DNA of 34,141 bases from Geobacter sp. UBA4074 (GTDB lineage Bacteria; Desulfobacterota; Desulfuromonadia; Geobacterales; Pseudopelobacteraceae), in assembly GCA_002383415.1 (NCBI GenBank), contig DFYU01000095.1, forward strand, positions 1,394 to 35,534. Direction: 5' to 3'. A program made the translations under genes and the position numbers. Below are positions 7,887 to 15,797 of the stretch, piece after piece (the stretch's first letter is position 1; each line of letters begins with the position of its first letter). The notes under the pieces are model-generated. The model was not told where the DNA came from and ran no database searches. It saw nothing but the letters and a program-made list of their open reading frames with translations.

Positions 7887-9893
7887 ATGGCCGGTTGCGA
7901 GTCTGTTTGTTTTGCCAGCTCAAACATTGTTATTGTTTCGGTGGTTGTGCTGCTGCTGGCCGGTCTGCCGGGTCTGCTGCTGCCTTCCGCACGTGCCGGC
8001 CAGTCCTGGACGGCTGTCCTGATCACCCTGGCCGCCCTGGCCGGCATCCCCGCATCAGTCCTGACCCTCCTCTCTCACAACCGTACCGCCTGGGAACTGT
8101 GCTGGTCTATGCCCAGCGGTCCTGCACAGCTGGTGCTGGACCCGCTGGCAGCCCTGTTTCTGCTGCCGATCTTTCTGATCAGCGCCTGCGGTGCTCTGTA
8201 CGCCCTGCGCTACCGCCCGGCAAGGGGTGGTTACGACCGGATCATGTCTAGCATGTACGCCTTGTTGGCCGGTTCGATGGCTGTGATCGTGCTGGCCGGT
8301 GACAGCCTGCTGTTTCTGATCGCCTGGGAGGGGATGGCGCTGTCCTGCTACCTGTTGTTGATTGCCGACCACCGCCAGCGCGAGGTGCGTGACGCCGGTA
8401 CCCTCTATCTGATCGCCACCCACACCGGCACCCTGGTGCTGATCGCCCTGTTTGCTCTGCTCTACCAACGTACCGGCAGCTTTGTACTGCCTGCCAACGG
8501 TAGCCTGTCGGCTGTGGGTCCGGCGAGTGCAACCATCTTCCTGCTGGCGCTGCTCGGCTTCGGAACCAAGGCCGGCCTGATGCCGCTACACGTCTGGTTG
8601 CCGTCGGCCCACGCCAACGCACCCAGCCACGCCTCGGCCATCATGTCCGGCGTGATCCTCAAGATGGGGATCTACGGTATCGTGCGCACCGTGACCCTGT
8701 TCGACAGCCCGCCCCTCTGGTGGGGGCTGACCCTGCTGGCGCTGGGCATCGTCTCGGCTCTGGCCGGCGTAGCTTTCGCCCTCGGACAGCATGATCTCAA
8801 GCGCTTGCTGGCCTACCACAGCATCGAGAACATCGGCATCATCTGTATGGGGCTGGGGGTGGGGCTGTGCGGCCTGTCGCTGGGGCGGCCCGGCATCGCC
8901 CTGTTGGGCCTGGCCGGCGGGCTGTTGCACGTACTCAACCACGCCATCTTCAAGGCGCTGCTTTTTCTGGGGGCCGGGGCGGTGATCCACGTCAGCGCTA
9001 GCCGCGAGCTGGACCGGATGGGTGGGCTTGTGCGGGTGATGCCCCGCACCGGTCTGTTTTTTCTGGTGGGGGCGGTGGCCATCTGCGGCCTGCCACCCCT
9101 GAACGGTTTTGTCAGTGAGCTGCTGGTCTATCTGGGGCTGTTTCGCCAGGTGATGGGCGAGAGCGGCAGCGCGGCGGTGTTGGCTGCACTGGCCATTCCG
9201 GCCCTGGCCGTGGTGGGGGGGCTGGCGGTGGCCTGCTTTGTGAAGGTGTTCGGCGTGGTGTTTCTGGGCTCGGCCCGGCAACCGTTGGCGGACGACGCCC
9301 ACGAGCCGGGCTGGCCGATGCTGCTGCCGATGGGACTGCTGGCACTGCTCTGCCCGCTGATCGGTCTGGCGCCAGTGGCGCTGGCGCCGCTGCTTGAAGC
9401 GGCGGTCAGCTGGCATCCGCTGCTGCAGCAGGAGTCGCTTCGTCTGGCTGGCGCGGCGCCGTTAAACTGGCTGACCCTGATGGGGCTGGCGCTGCTGGGT
9501 TTGGTGCTGCTGCTGGCGTTGGTCTACCGCAGCCGTCTGCGCAGCAGCCGCTGTACCGCTGCTGACACCTGGGGCTGCGGTTACCCGGCACCTACACCGC
9601 GTATGCAGTACAGCGCTTCATCGTTTGCCGATGGGCTGGTGGGATTATTGGCGCCGCTGCTGCGTCCTTACGGTCACCGCCCCAGTCTGCCGCAGCAGGA
9701 ACTGGCGCCGGACCGCTCCCGTTTCAGTAGCCATGTGCCGGAGGTGGTGCTTGAGCTCTGGCTACTACCGTTCTTGCGTCACCTGGAGCAGTACAGCTCC
9801 TTCCTGCGGCAACTGCAGCACGGACAGTTACACCTGTATCTGCTGTACATATTCGCCACTCTGTTTGCATTGATGGTCTGGGCCCTATGGTAG
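7887..9893 (+). CDS. Ehr complex antiporter-like membrane subunit (HyfB-like)
   Basis: A 668-residue multi-pass protein of the NuoL/M/N-Mrp antiporter superfamily, closest in layout to HyfB/HycC of energy-converting hydrogenases. Key pumping residues appear in place: the Glu in LIAWEGMALSCYLLL, the Lys in GFGTKAGLMPLHVWLPSAHANAPSHASA, and the Lys in SGVILKMGIYGIVR. The extra C-terminal region (TADTWGCGY, then PRMQYSASSFADG) is typical of HyfB and likely contacts the other membrane subunits. The ATG at 7887 follows AGGGGTG. It is the first gene of the Ehr operon and its stop overlaps the next start by seven bases. It probably translocates H+ or Na+ coupled to electron transfer in the soluble arm. 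Confidence 0.9.
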   Translation: MAGCESVCFASSNIVIVSVVVLLLAGLPGLLLPSARAGQSWTAVLITLAALAGIPASVLTLLSHNRTAWELCWSMPSGPAQLVLDPLAALFLLPIFLISACGALYALRYRPARGGYDRIMSSMYALLAGSMAVIVLAGDSLLFLIAWEGMALSCYLLLIADHRQREVRDAGTLYLIATHTGTLVLIALFALLYQRTGSFVLPANGSLSAVGPASATIFLLALLGFGTKAGLMPLHVWLPSAHANAPSHASAIMSGVILKMGIYGIVRTVTLFDSPPLWWGLTLLALGIVSALAGVAFALGQHDLKRLLAYHSIENIGIICMGLGVGLCGLSLGRPGIALLGLAGGLLHVLNHAIFKALLFLGAGAVIHVSASRELDRMGGLVRVMPRTGLFFLVGAVAICGLPPLNGFVSELLVYLGLFRQVMGESGSAAVLAALAIPALAVVGGLAVACFVKVFGVVFLGSARQPLADDAHEPGWPMLLPMGLLALLCPLIGLAPVALAPLLEAAVSWHPLLQQESLRLAGAAPLNWLTLMGLALLGLVLLLALVYRSRLRSSRCTAADTWGCGYPAPTPRMQYSASSFADGLVGLLAPLLRPYGHRPSLPQQELAPDRSRFSSHVPEVVLELWLLPFLRHLEQYSSFLRQLQHGQLHLYLLYIFATLFALMVWALW

Positions 9894-10795
9894 ATACACT
9901 GATCCATATCCTGCTGGCGCTGCTGATGCCGCCGTTATTACTGGGGATTATCAACCGCACCAAGGCATTGATGGCCGGCCGGCGCGGCGCACCGCTCTTG
10001 CAGCCCTATTTCGAACTGGTCCGTCTGTGGCAAAAAGGATCGGTCTTCAGCCGCACCACCAGTTGGTTGTTCAGGGCCGGTCCGCTGGTGGCGCTGGCCG
10101 CCACCCTGCTGGCCGCTCTGCTGGTCCCCTTTGGCGGACATAATCCGCCAGTAGCCTTTATCGGCGATCTGGTGCTGTTCGCCTACCTGTTTGGCCTGGC
10201 CCGCTTTTTTACCACTGTGGCGGCGTTGGATACCGGCTCCAGTTTTGAGGGGATGGGGGCCGCCCGCGAGGTGACCTTCGGCTGCCTGACCGAACCGGTG
10301 TTGTTCCTGGTGCTGGTGGCCCTGGCGCGGGAGAGCGGCTCATTGTCCCTGAACGGTCTGCTCACCCATGCCTCGGGTGAGATGTGGCCGCAGGAGGCGG
10401 CGGCGTTGCTGTTGATGGTGGGGGCCTTGTTCATCCTGCTGTTAGCGGAGAGCTGCCGTATCCCCTTTGATGATCCAACGACACACCTGGAACTGACCAT
10501 GATCCACGAAGTGATGGTGCTGGATCACAGCGGACCGGCCTTTGGGCTGATTCTGTACGGAGCGGCCCTCAAACTGTTCGTGCTGGGGGCGCTGGTGCTG
10601 CATGTTGCGTTGCCGTTCGGCATCGGCGAAGGGTTGCCTGGTTGGCTGTCATTTATCGGCGGTATGTTGCTCTTGGCAGTGGCGGTGGGGCTGGTTGAAT
10701 CGGTCATGGCGCGTCTGCGGCTGTTGCGGGTGCCGCGCCTGCTGGTGGCAGCCGCCGCCTTGGCTGGCTTTGCGCTGCTGTTGACGGTGAGGTGA
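9887..10795 (+). CDS. Ehr complex NuoH/HyfC-like membrane subunit
   Basis: A 302-residue membrane protein of the NuoH/HycD/HyfC family, which anchors the soluble hydrogenase-like module and forms the quinone- or proton-channel entry in related complexes. Seen here are KALMAGRRGAPLLQPYFEL(V)RLW near the N-terminus, AALDTGSSFEGMGAAREVTF in the middle, and ESCRIPFDDPTTHLELTMIHE with the acidic residues conserved in the family. The length is normal for HyfC. It begins inside the stop of the HyfB-like gene and is followed after three bases by the HyfE-like gene. Confidence 0.92.
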   Translation: MVDTLIHILLALLMPPLLLGIINRTKALMAGRRGAPLLQPYFELVRLWQKGSVFSRTTSWLFRAGPLVALAATLLAALLVPFGGHNPPVAFIGDLVLFAYLFGLARFFTTVAALDTGSSFEGMGAAREVTFGCLTEPVLFLVLVALARESGSLSLNGLLTHASGEMWPQEAAALLLMVGALFILLLAESCRIPFDDPTTHLELTMIHEVMVLDHSGPAFGLILYGAALKLFVLGALVLHVALPFGIGEGLPGWLSFIGGMLLLAVAVGLVESVMARLRLLRVPRLLVAAAALAGFALLLTVR

Positions 10796-10798
10796 CGC

Positions 10799-11446
10799 AT
10801 GACGGCTGCCTTCTTGGGAGATCAGCTGTTGATCGTGGTGATGCTGCTGAACTTCGTGCTGCTGGGCACTGGCCGTCATCAATTCAGCGTCAGGCTGGTG
10901 GCGGTACAGGGGGTGTTGCTGGGGCTGTTGCCCGGTATCCTGATGCCGTTTTCCTGGCATTTGAGCCTGATTATGATGGGGGTGGTGCTGGTAAAGGGGC
11001 TGCTGGTGCCCTGGCTGATCGCCCAGGCGATCGACCGCAGCGACGCCAAGCAGGAGCTGCAGCCACACCTTGGATTCGGACCCACCCTGGTGCTGGGTGC
11101 CCTGTGCACGGCCCTGGCGTTCTGGTTTGCCCTCCGTCTGCCCTTGGCAGCGATCCATCAGAGACATCTCTTTTTGCCGGCAGCCATCGCCACCCTGCTG
11201 GCCGGTTGTCTGTTGCTGACCACCCGGCGCAAGGCCATCTCCCAGGTGCTGGGGTATCTGGTGCTGGAAAACGGCATCTTCATCTTCGGCCTGCTGCTGA
11301 CCGAGGCGATGCCGGTGATGGTCGAGGCCGGCGTGTTGCTGGACCTGCTGGTGGGTACCTTCGTGATGGGGATCGTGATCAAGCATATCAGCCGGGAATT
11401 TTCCTCGCTGGATACCTCGCGCCTGACGGCGCTGCGGGAGCGTTAG
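10799..11446 (+). CDS. Ehr complex HyfE-like membrane subunit
   Basis: A 215-residue, almost entirely hydrophobic protein resembling HyfE, whose C-terminal half is a NuoK-like fold. Features include the segment ISQVLGYLVLENGIFIFGLLL, with the membrane-embedded Glu typical of NuoK relatives, and a C-terminal VGTFVMGIVIKHISREF. The N-terminal half adds further helices as in HyfE, so the protein is twice the size of NuoK. The ATG at 10799 has GAGGTG upstream. It sits three bases after the HyfC-like gene and four before the HyfF-like gene. Confidence 0.88.
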   Translation: MTAAFLGDQLLIVVMLLNFVLLGTGRHQFSVRLVAVQGVLLGLLPGILMPFSWHLSLIMMGVVLVKGLLVPWLIAQAIDRSDAKQELQPHLGFGPTLVLGALCTALAFWFALRLPLAAIHQRHLFLPAAIATLLAGCLLLTTRRKAISQVLGYLVLENGIFIFGLLLTEAMPVMVEAGVLLDLLVGTFVMGIVIKHISREFSSLDTSRLTALRER

Positions 11447-11450
11447 CCCG

Positions 11451-12893
11451 ATGCTGCATGCCCTGGTACTGATACCGCTGTTGGGGGCCTTGATCGCCGG
11501 TCTGCTGTCCGACGATCAGCGTCGGCCACTGCTGCTGCCGTTGGTGGCCCTGCTGCACACCGGGCTGACCCTGGCCGAGCTGTGGCACCCTTCCGGGCCG
11601 GCCCATGGCGGCTGGGTACAGCTGGACCCGCTGGGGAACATCGTCCTTCTGACCATCAGCCTGCTGTTTCTTGGCTGTTCGATCTATGCTGTCAGCTACC
11701 TGCGCCACGATCGTCCTGAACGGCCCAACCGTTTCCTGTGCCTCTCGCTGCTCAGTTGTCTGGCCGCCATGACGCTGGTCTGCATCAGTCAGCACCTGGG
11801 ACTGCTCTGGGTGGCGGTGGCCGTTGCCACCGTCAGTATGGCACCGCAGATTTATTACAACACGAACGCCCGCTCCATCGAGGCCACCTGGAAGTACCTG
11901 CTGATCGGCTCGGTGGGGATCGCCCTGGCCCTGCTGGGGGTCTATTTTCTGGCCTACGCCACCCTGGTGGCCGGGGTCGATGCTACGCTGCAGCTGGAGA
12001 GCCTGCTTGAGGTGGCCCCAAAGCTCGATCAGGGCTGGCTGCGGCTGGGGTTTGTGTTTTTGCTGGTGGGGTTCGGCGTCAAGCTGGGGCTGGCGCCGCT
12101 GCACACCTGGAAACCGGACGCCTACGGCGAAGCGCCGGGCCTAGTGGGGGCGCTGCTGGCGGGTGGGCTCACCAACTGTGCCCTGCTGGCGCTGTTGCGG
12201 GTCTATCAGCTGATGCTGGCCGCCGGTGGCGATGACCGTTTGTATCGCGTGCCGTTGATGGTGCTGGGGCTGTTTTCGATGCTGGTGGCAGCGGTGTTTC
12301 TGGTGCGTCAGGCCGATTTTAAGCGGATGCTGGCCTACTCCAGTGTCGAGCATATGGGGCTCATGGTGCTGGCGTTGGCGATCGGCAAAGGTGCGCTGGC
12401 AGGGATGCTGCTGCACCTGATCGGTAATGGTCTGGCCAAAGGCGCCTTGTTCCTCTCCTCCGGCACCTTGCACCGGGTCTATGGCAGCAAGAGCACCCTG
12501 GGAGTGCAGGGCGCGCTGCGGCGGGTGCCCTGGTCTGGCAGCATCCTGCTGGGCGGTTTTCTGGCAGTTACCGCCTTCCCGCCTTCGTTGCTGTTTCTGA
12601 GTGAGTTCACCATCATCACCGCCGCCTTCAGGCAGGGTAGCTGGGTGGCGGCAGTCCTGTTACTTTTGGCGTTGGCGGTGGTCTTTCTGGGCATGGCCCC
12701 GATCGTGTTGGGGATGGTGTTGGGCGATCCTCCCTCCCGTCTACCCAGCACCAGTCAGCGTGAACGGCTGCTGACGGTGCTGCCGCCCCTGGTATTGCTT
12801 CTGTTGGTGGTGGTGCTGGGGGTCTGGCTGCCGCCACCGCTGACCGATCTGGTGCATCAGGGGGCAGCCCTGCTGCGGGGAGGCTGTCCATGA
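11451..12893 (+). CDS. Ehr complex antiporter-like membrane subunit (HyfF-like)
   Basis: A 480-residue member of the NuoL/M/N antiporter superfamily closest to HyfF. The conserved mid-protein segment GFGVKLGLAPLHTWKPDAYG keeps its Lys, and EATWKYLLIGSVGIALALLGVYF is HyfF-like. The position where HyfF-type proteins normally carry the TM5 Glu (WVALEAT-type context, from memory) reads WVAVAVAT here, with Ala at residue 124, so one expected pumping residue seems missing. The DNA at 11811-11840 supports this reading. The stop overlaps the next start by four bases. Whether the substitution is general in Ehr complexes I cannot tell. Confidence 0.9.
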   Translation: MLHALVLIPLLGALIAGLLSDDQRRPLLLPLVALLHTGLTLAELWHPSGPAHGGWVQLDPLGNIVLLTISLLFLGCSIYAVSYLRHDRPERPNRFLCLSLLSCLAAMTLVCISQHLGLLWVAVAVATVSMAPQIYYNTNARSIEATWKYLLIGSVGIALALLGVYFLAYATLVAGVDATLQLESLLEVAPKLDQGWLRLGFVFLLVGFGVKLGLAPLHTWKPDAYGEAPGLVGALLAGGLTNCALLALLRVYQLMLAAGGDDRLYRVPLMVLGLFSMLVAAVFLVRQADFKRMLAYSSVEHMGLMVLALAIGKGALAGMLLHLIGNGLAKGALFLSSGTLHRVYGSKSTLGVQGALRRVPWSGSILLGGFLAVTAFPPSLLFLSEFTIITAAFRQGSWVAAVLLLLALAVVFLGMAPIVLGMVLGDPPSRLPSTSQRERLLTVLPPLVLLLLVVVLGVWLPPPLTDLVHQGAALLRGGCP

Positions 12894-14365
12894 GCGGCGC
12901 CAAGCTGATATTTACAAACCCAGCCTCTGTGCCATTGGCGGAGCTGCCGCTGCTGACGCCGGACAGTTTCAGCCAGGAACTGTATATCTCTATGGCCGAG
13001 GGCTGGCGTGTCTGCAGCTATTTCGGGCATCGTCAACCCGGCGGCCCGCTGCGCCGGTATGCCGTACTGGCCCAGGACAGCCAGCAGCAGCTGGCGGCGT
13101 GCTGCTGCGAGCTGGAGGGCAGCTTCACCTCGCTGGCCGTGCTCTGCCCGCAGGTCTCGCTGTTTGAGCGGGAGATCTGCGAGCAGTATGGCATCACAGC
13201 TGAAGGACACCCCTGGCTGAAGCCGGTTCGCTTCCCCCAAGGCGGGGTGGGGCTGATGGATTTTTATCAGGTTGAGGGGGATCAGGTCCATGAGGTGGCG
13301 GTGGGGCCAGTCCACGCCGGCATCATAGAGCCGGGCCATTTCCGCTTCCAGTGCCACGGCGAAGAGGTCTTCCACCTTGAGATCTCGCTCGGCTACCAGC
13401 ACCGCGGTGTCGAGCAGGCGTTACCCGCAGCCGCGCCGGGACGCGCCCTTGCCATGCTGGAGGCGGTGGCCGGAGACAGCACCATCGGCCACCTCTGGGC
13501 CCACTGCCTGCTGCGGGAGGCGGTGGATGGGACGGTTGTTTCCGAACGGGCCAGTCTGCTGCGGGGTATCGCCCTGGAGCTGGAACGACTGGCCAACCAC
13601 GCCGGCGACTTGGGGGCCCTGGCCGGGGATGTGGGCTACCTGCCCACCGCCTCGTTCTGTGGCCGGATACGGGGTGATTTCCTGAACCTGACGGCCGAGT
13701 TGTGTGGCAGCCGTTTCGGTCGTGGCCTGCTGTTGCCGGGCGGTGTCAGGTTTGATCTGGACCATGCCCAGGCAGCCGGTATCCAGAAGCGATTGCTGGC
13801 CGCCTACCGCGATCTTAAGGGGGCCACCGACCTGTTATGGCAGAGCGCGTCGGTCATCAATCGATTCGAGGGCACCGGCCAGCTCAGCCTTGAGACGGCC
13901 GCTGCGCTCGGGCTGGTGGGGCCGGCTGCCCGGGCCTGCGGGGTGGCGGTCGATGCCCGCAACCGGCACCCCTTCGGCTGCTACGGCCTCCATGCACTGC
14001 ACGCACCCACCGGCCAGCAGGGCGACGTGCTGGCCCGCGCCCGACAGCGGAGCCAGGAGTGCGAACAGTCGGCCGCCTGGTTGGCGGACATGCTGGAACA
14101 GGTGCCGTCGGGGACGGTGCGGGAGACGCCTGCGCTGCCGCAGGCTGGCGAATGGCTGGCCGTGGCATTGGTTGAGGGCTGGCGTGGTGAAATCTGCCAT
14201 GTTGCTATCACTGACCTTCAGGGCGCCATCAGCCGCTACAAGATCACCGATCCCTCCTTCCACAATTGGCAGGGGTTGGCCGTGGCGCTGCGTGGTGAGC
14301 AGATCTCGGATTTTCCGCTCTGCAACAAGAGCTTCAACCTGTCGTACTGCGGCTTTGATCTGTAA
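12890..14365 (+). CDS. Ehr large subunit: NuoC-NuoD fusion lacking the NiFe-site cysteines
   Basis: A 491-residue fusion like HycE/HyfG. Residues 1 to about 125 are NuoC-like (SLFEREICEQYGITAEGHPWLKP), and about 135-491 are NuoD/hydrogenase-large-subunit-like (EPGHFRFQCHGEEVFHLEISLGYQHRG). In active hydrogenases the Ni is held by two CxxC pairs. Here the first aligns with residues 194-201, AGDSTIGH, with Ala194 and Ser197 in place of Cys. The second aligns with SFNLSYCGFDL at the C-terminus, with Ser485 and Gly488 in place of Cys. It therefore cannot bind NiFe in the normal way. This pattern fits the Ehr (energy-converting hydrogenase-related) complexes known from Geobacter. There is no C-terminal maturation peptide. 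The substrate is unknown. Confidence 0.92.
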   Translation: MSGAKLIFTNPASVPLAELPLLTPDSFSQELYISMAEGWRVCSYFGHRQPGGPLRRYAVLAQDSQQQLAACCCELEGSFTSLAVLCPQVSLFEREICEQYGITAEGHPWLKPVRFPQGGVGLMDFYQVEGDQVHEVAVGPVHAGIIEPGHFRFQCHGEEVFHLEISLGYQHRGVEQALPAAAPGRALAMLEAVAGDSTIGHLWAHCLLREAVDGTVVSERASLLRGIALELERLANHAGDLGALAGDVGYLPTASFCGRIRGDFLNLTAELCGSRFGRGLLLPGGVRFDLDHAQAAGIQKRLLAAYRDLKGATDLLWQSASVINRFEGTGQLSLETAAALGLVGPAARACGVAVDARNRHPFGCYGLHALHAPTGQQGDVLARARQRSQECEQSAAWLADMLEQVPSGTVRETPALPQAGEWLAVALVEGWRGEICHVAITDLQGAISRYKITDPSFHNWQGLAVALRGEQISDFPLCNKSFNLSYCGFDL

Positions 14366-14405
14366 ACTTGTGTGTAAACGCTAATGTTGGCTGAAAGGTT
14401 CCGCC

Positions 14406-15167
14406 ATGCTGCTCTCGCTTCTAGAACGGATACGTCAGGGCTACCGCACCATGCCGTTTCCCCGTACACCGCCGCCGTTGGCAGAGCGGTTTCGCGGGCG
14501 GCCGGTGCTGGAGCAGGGCCGCTGCGCTGCCGACTGCCGGGCCTGCCTGGAGGCCTGCCCGGTGGGGGCGATCAGCGTCACTGCCGACGGGCCGGTAATC
14601 GATCAGGGGCTGTGTCTGTTTTGCCCCTCCTGCAGCGAGGCCTGCCCCCAGGGTGCGGTCGCCTTCAGCCACGACTATCGTCTGGCAGGCCGTGCCCGAA
14701 CCGATCTGGTGCTGGCACCCGCTCAGACGCCACCACGGGCCGAACCGCTGGAAAAGGATCTGCGGAGGCTGTTCGGGCGGTCTCTCAAGCTGCGTCAGGT
14801 CAGCGCCGGCGGCTGCAACGCCTGCGAGGCCGACACCAACGTCCTCAACACCCTGGCCTGGGATCTGGGGCGCTTCGGCATCCAGTTCGTGGCCTCGCCC
14901 CGTCATGCCGACGGCCTCCTGGTGACCGGGCCGGTCAGCGACAACATGCGCGAGGCGTTGCTGGCGACCTGGGAGGCGGTGCCGGCTCCCAAGCTGGTGA
15001 TCGCCTGTGGCGCCTGCGCCATTGGCGGCGGACCGTTCCGTGATCTACCGGCGGTGCACAACGGGCTGCAGCAGATCATACCGGTGGATCTGTTCATCCC
15101 CGGCTGTCCACCCCATCCGGCCACCATCATGGACGGCCTGCTCAGGCTGCTCGGCCGCATCGACTAG
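14406..15167 (+). CDS. Ehr small subunit: ferredoxin-NuoB fusion
   Basis: A 253-residue protein joining what are usually two genes, HyfH/NuoI-like and HyfI/NuoB-like. The N-terminal part has two 4Fe-4S motifs: Cys40, 44, 47 and 51, then Cys70, 73, 76 and 80, each ending in CP. After a linker, residues about 130-245 are NuoB-like with GGCNAC (Cys137, Cys140), ACGACAIGG (Cys204) and PGCPP (Cys234), the ligands of the cluster nearest the active site. All the Fe-S ligands of the electron wire therefore look intact, unlike the large subunit. The ATG at 14406 follows AAGG. It is the last gene of the operon, 40 bases after the large subunit gene. Confidence 0.92.
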   Translation: MLLSLLERIRQGYRTMPFPRTPPPLAERFRGRPVLEQGRCAADCRACLEACPVGAISVTADGPVIDQGLCLFCPSCSEACPQGAVAFSHDYRLAGRARTDLVLAPAQTPPRAEPLEKDLRRLFGRSLKLRQVSAGGCNACEADTNVLNTLAWDLGRFGIQFVASPRHADGLLVTGPVSDNMREALLATWEAVPAPKLVIACGACAIGGGPFRDLPAVHNGLQQIIPVDLFIPGCPPHPATIMDGLLRLLGRID

Positions 15168-15328
15168 GCGTTGTCACGTTTGCGCGATACCTGCGTTGGC
15201 TGGCTAGTGTTTCCTTGACGCCGTGCCCTGATCACAACGTTGGCAACGCAGGGGGCAACAAAGTTGATGCAGCAGTGCGGTTACATTTGCTACACTGTGC
15301 CCAACATCCCCTGCGACAAGGAACCGCC

Positions 15329-15781
15329 ATGCTCCGTAAGGCCCAGATCACCGATGTCAAAGAGATCCAGAAACTGTTGACCACCTACGCCAGCCGTGGC
15401 GATATGCTGTCCCGCTCGCTGTCCGAGCTGTACGAGTCGTTGCGTGATTTCTACGTTGAAGTGGCTGACGACGGACGGATTCTGGGGGCGGCTGCCCTGC
15501 ATATCGTCTGGGATGATCTGGCGGAGGTTCGCTCGGTGGCGGTTGCGGAGGATGCCGGACGCAAGGGGGTGGGCAGCGCCCTAGTGAGCGCCTGCATTGA
15601 TGAGGCCCGTGAACTGGGCCTGAAGCGGATCTTCTGTCTGACCTACAAGCCGGACTTTTTCGGCAAGCTGGGTTTTGTGCTGGTGGATAAATCGACCCTG
15701 CCCCACAAGGTGTGGGGTGACTGCATCAAGTGCCCAAAATTCCCGGATTGCGACGAAAATGCCATGACTCTTGATTTGTGA
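15329..15781 (+). CDS. argA: Short GNAT acetyltransferase, ArgA-type N-acetylglutamate synthase candidate
   Basis: A 150-residue GNAT protein. The acetyl-CoA-binding region reads EVRSVAVAEDAGRKGVGSALV, matching the V-x-x-x-x-R/Q-x-x-G-x-A/G signature (here RKGVGSA). The C-terminal HKVWGDCIKCPKFPDCDE, with three Cys, is a mark of the short stand-alone amino-acid N-acetyltransferases annotated as ArgA in delta-proteobacteria, which acetylate glutamate in arginine synthesis. I recall this from the family and have not checked it. The start at 15329 has AAGGA upstream; an in-frame earlier start at 15215 lacks support. It converges on the sensor kinase gene with 16 bases between the stops. Confidence 0.82.
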   Translation: MLRKAQITDVKEIQKLLTTYASRGDMLSRSLSELYESLRDFYVEVADDGRILGAAALHIVWDDLAEVRSVAVAEDAGRKGVGSALVSACIDEARELGLKRIFCLTYKPDFFGKLGFVLVDKSTLPHKVWGDCIKCPKFPDCDENAMTLDL

Positions 15782-15797
15782 CACATGCTGTCATGGT

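Noticed and set aside
7871..7900. Possible sigma-54 promoter (TGGAAT then TTGC) before the Ehr operon
   Set aside because: The spacing is 11 bases rather than 10, and the element overlaps the start codon of the first gene.
14347..14365. Cys487 near the C-terminus of the Ehr large subunit as a remaining Ni ligand
   Set aside because: Anchored on the terminal Asp, the ligand positions fall on Ser485 and Gly488; a single off-register Cys cannot replace two CxxC pairs.
15190..15252. Inverted repeat CCTGCGTTG/CAACGCAGG (15190-15198 and 15244-15252) between the Ehr operon and argA
   Set aside because: The 45-base spacer is long and there is no T-run, so neither a terminator nor an operator could be supported.
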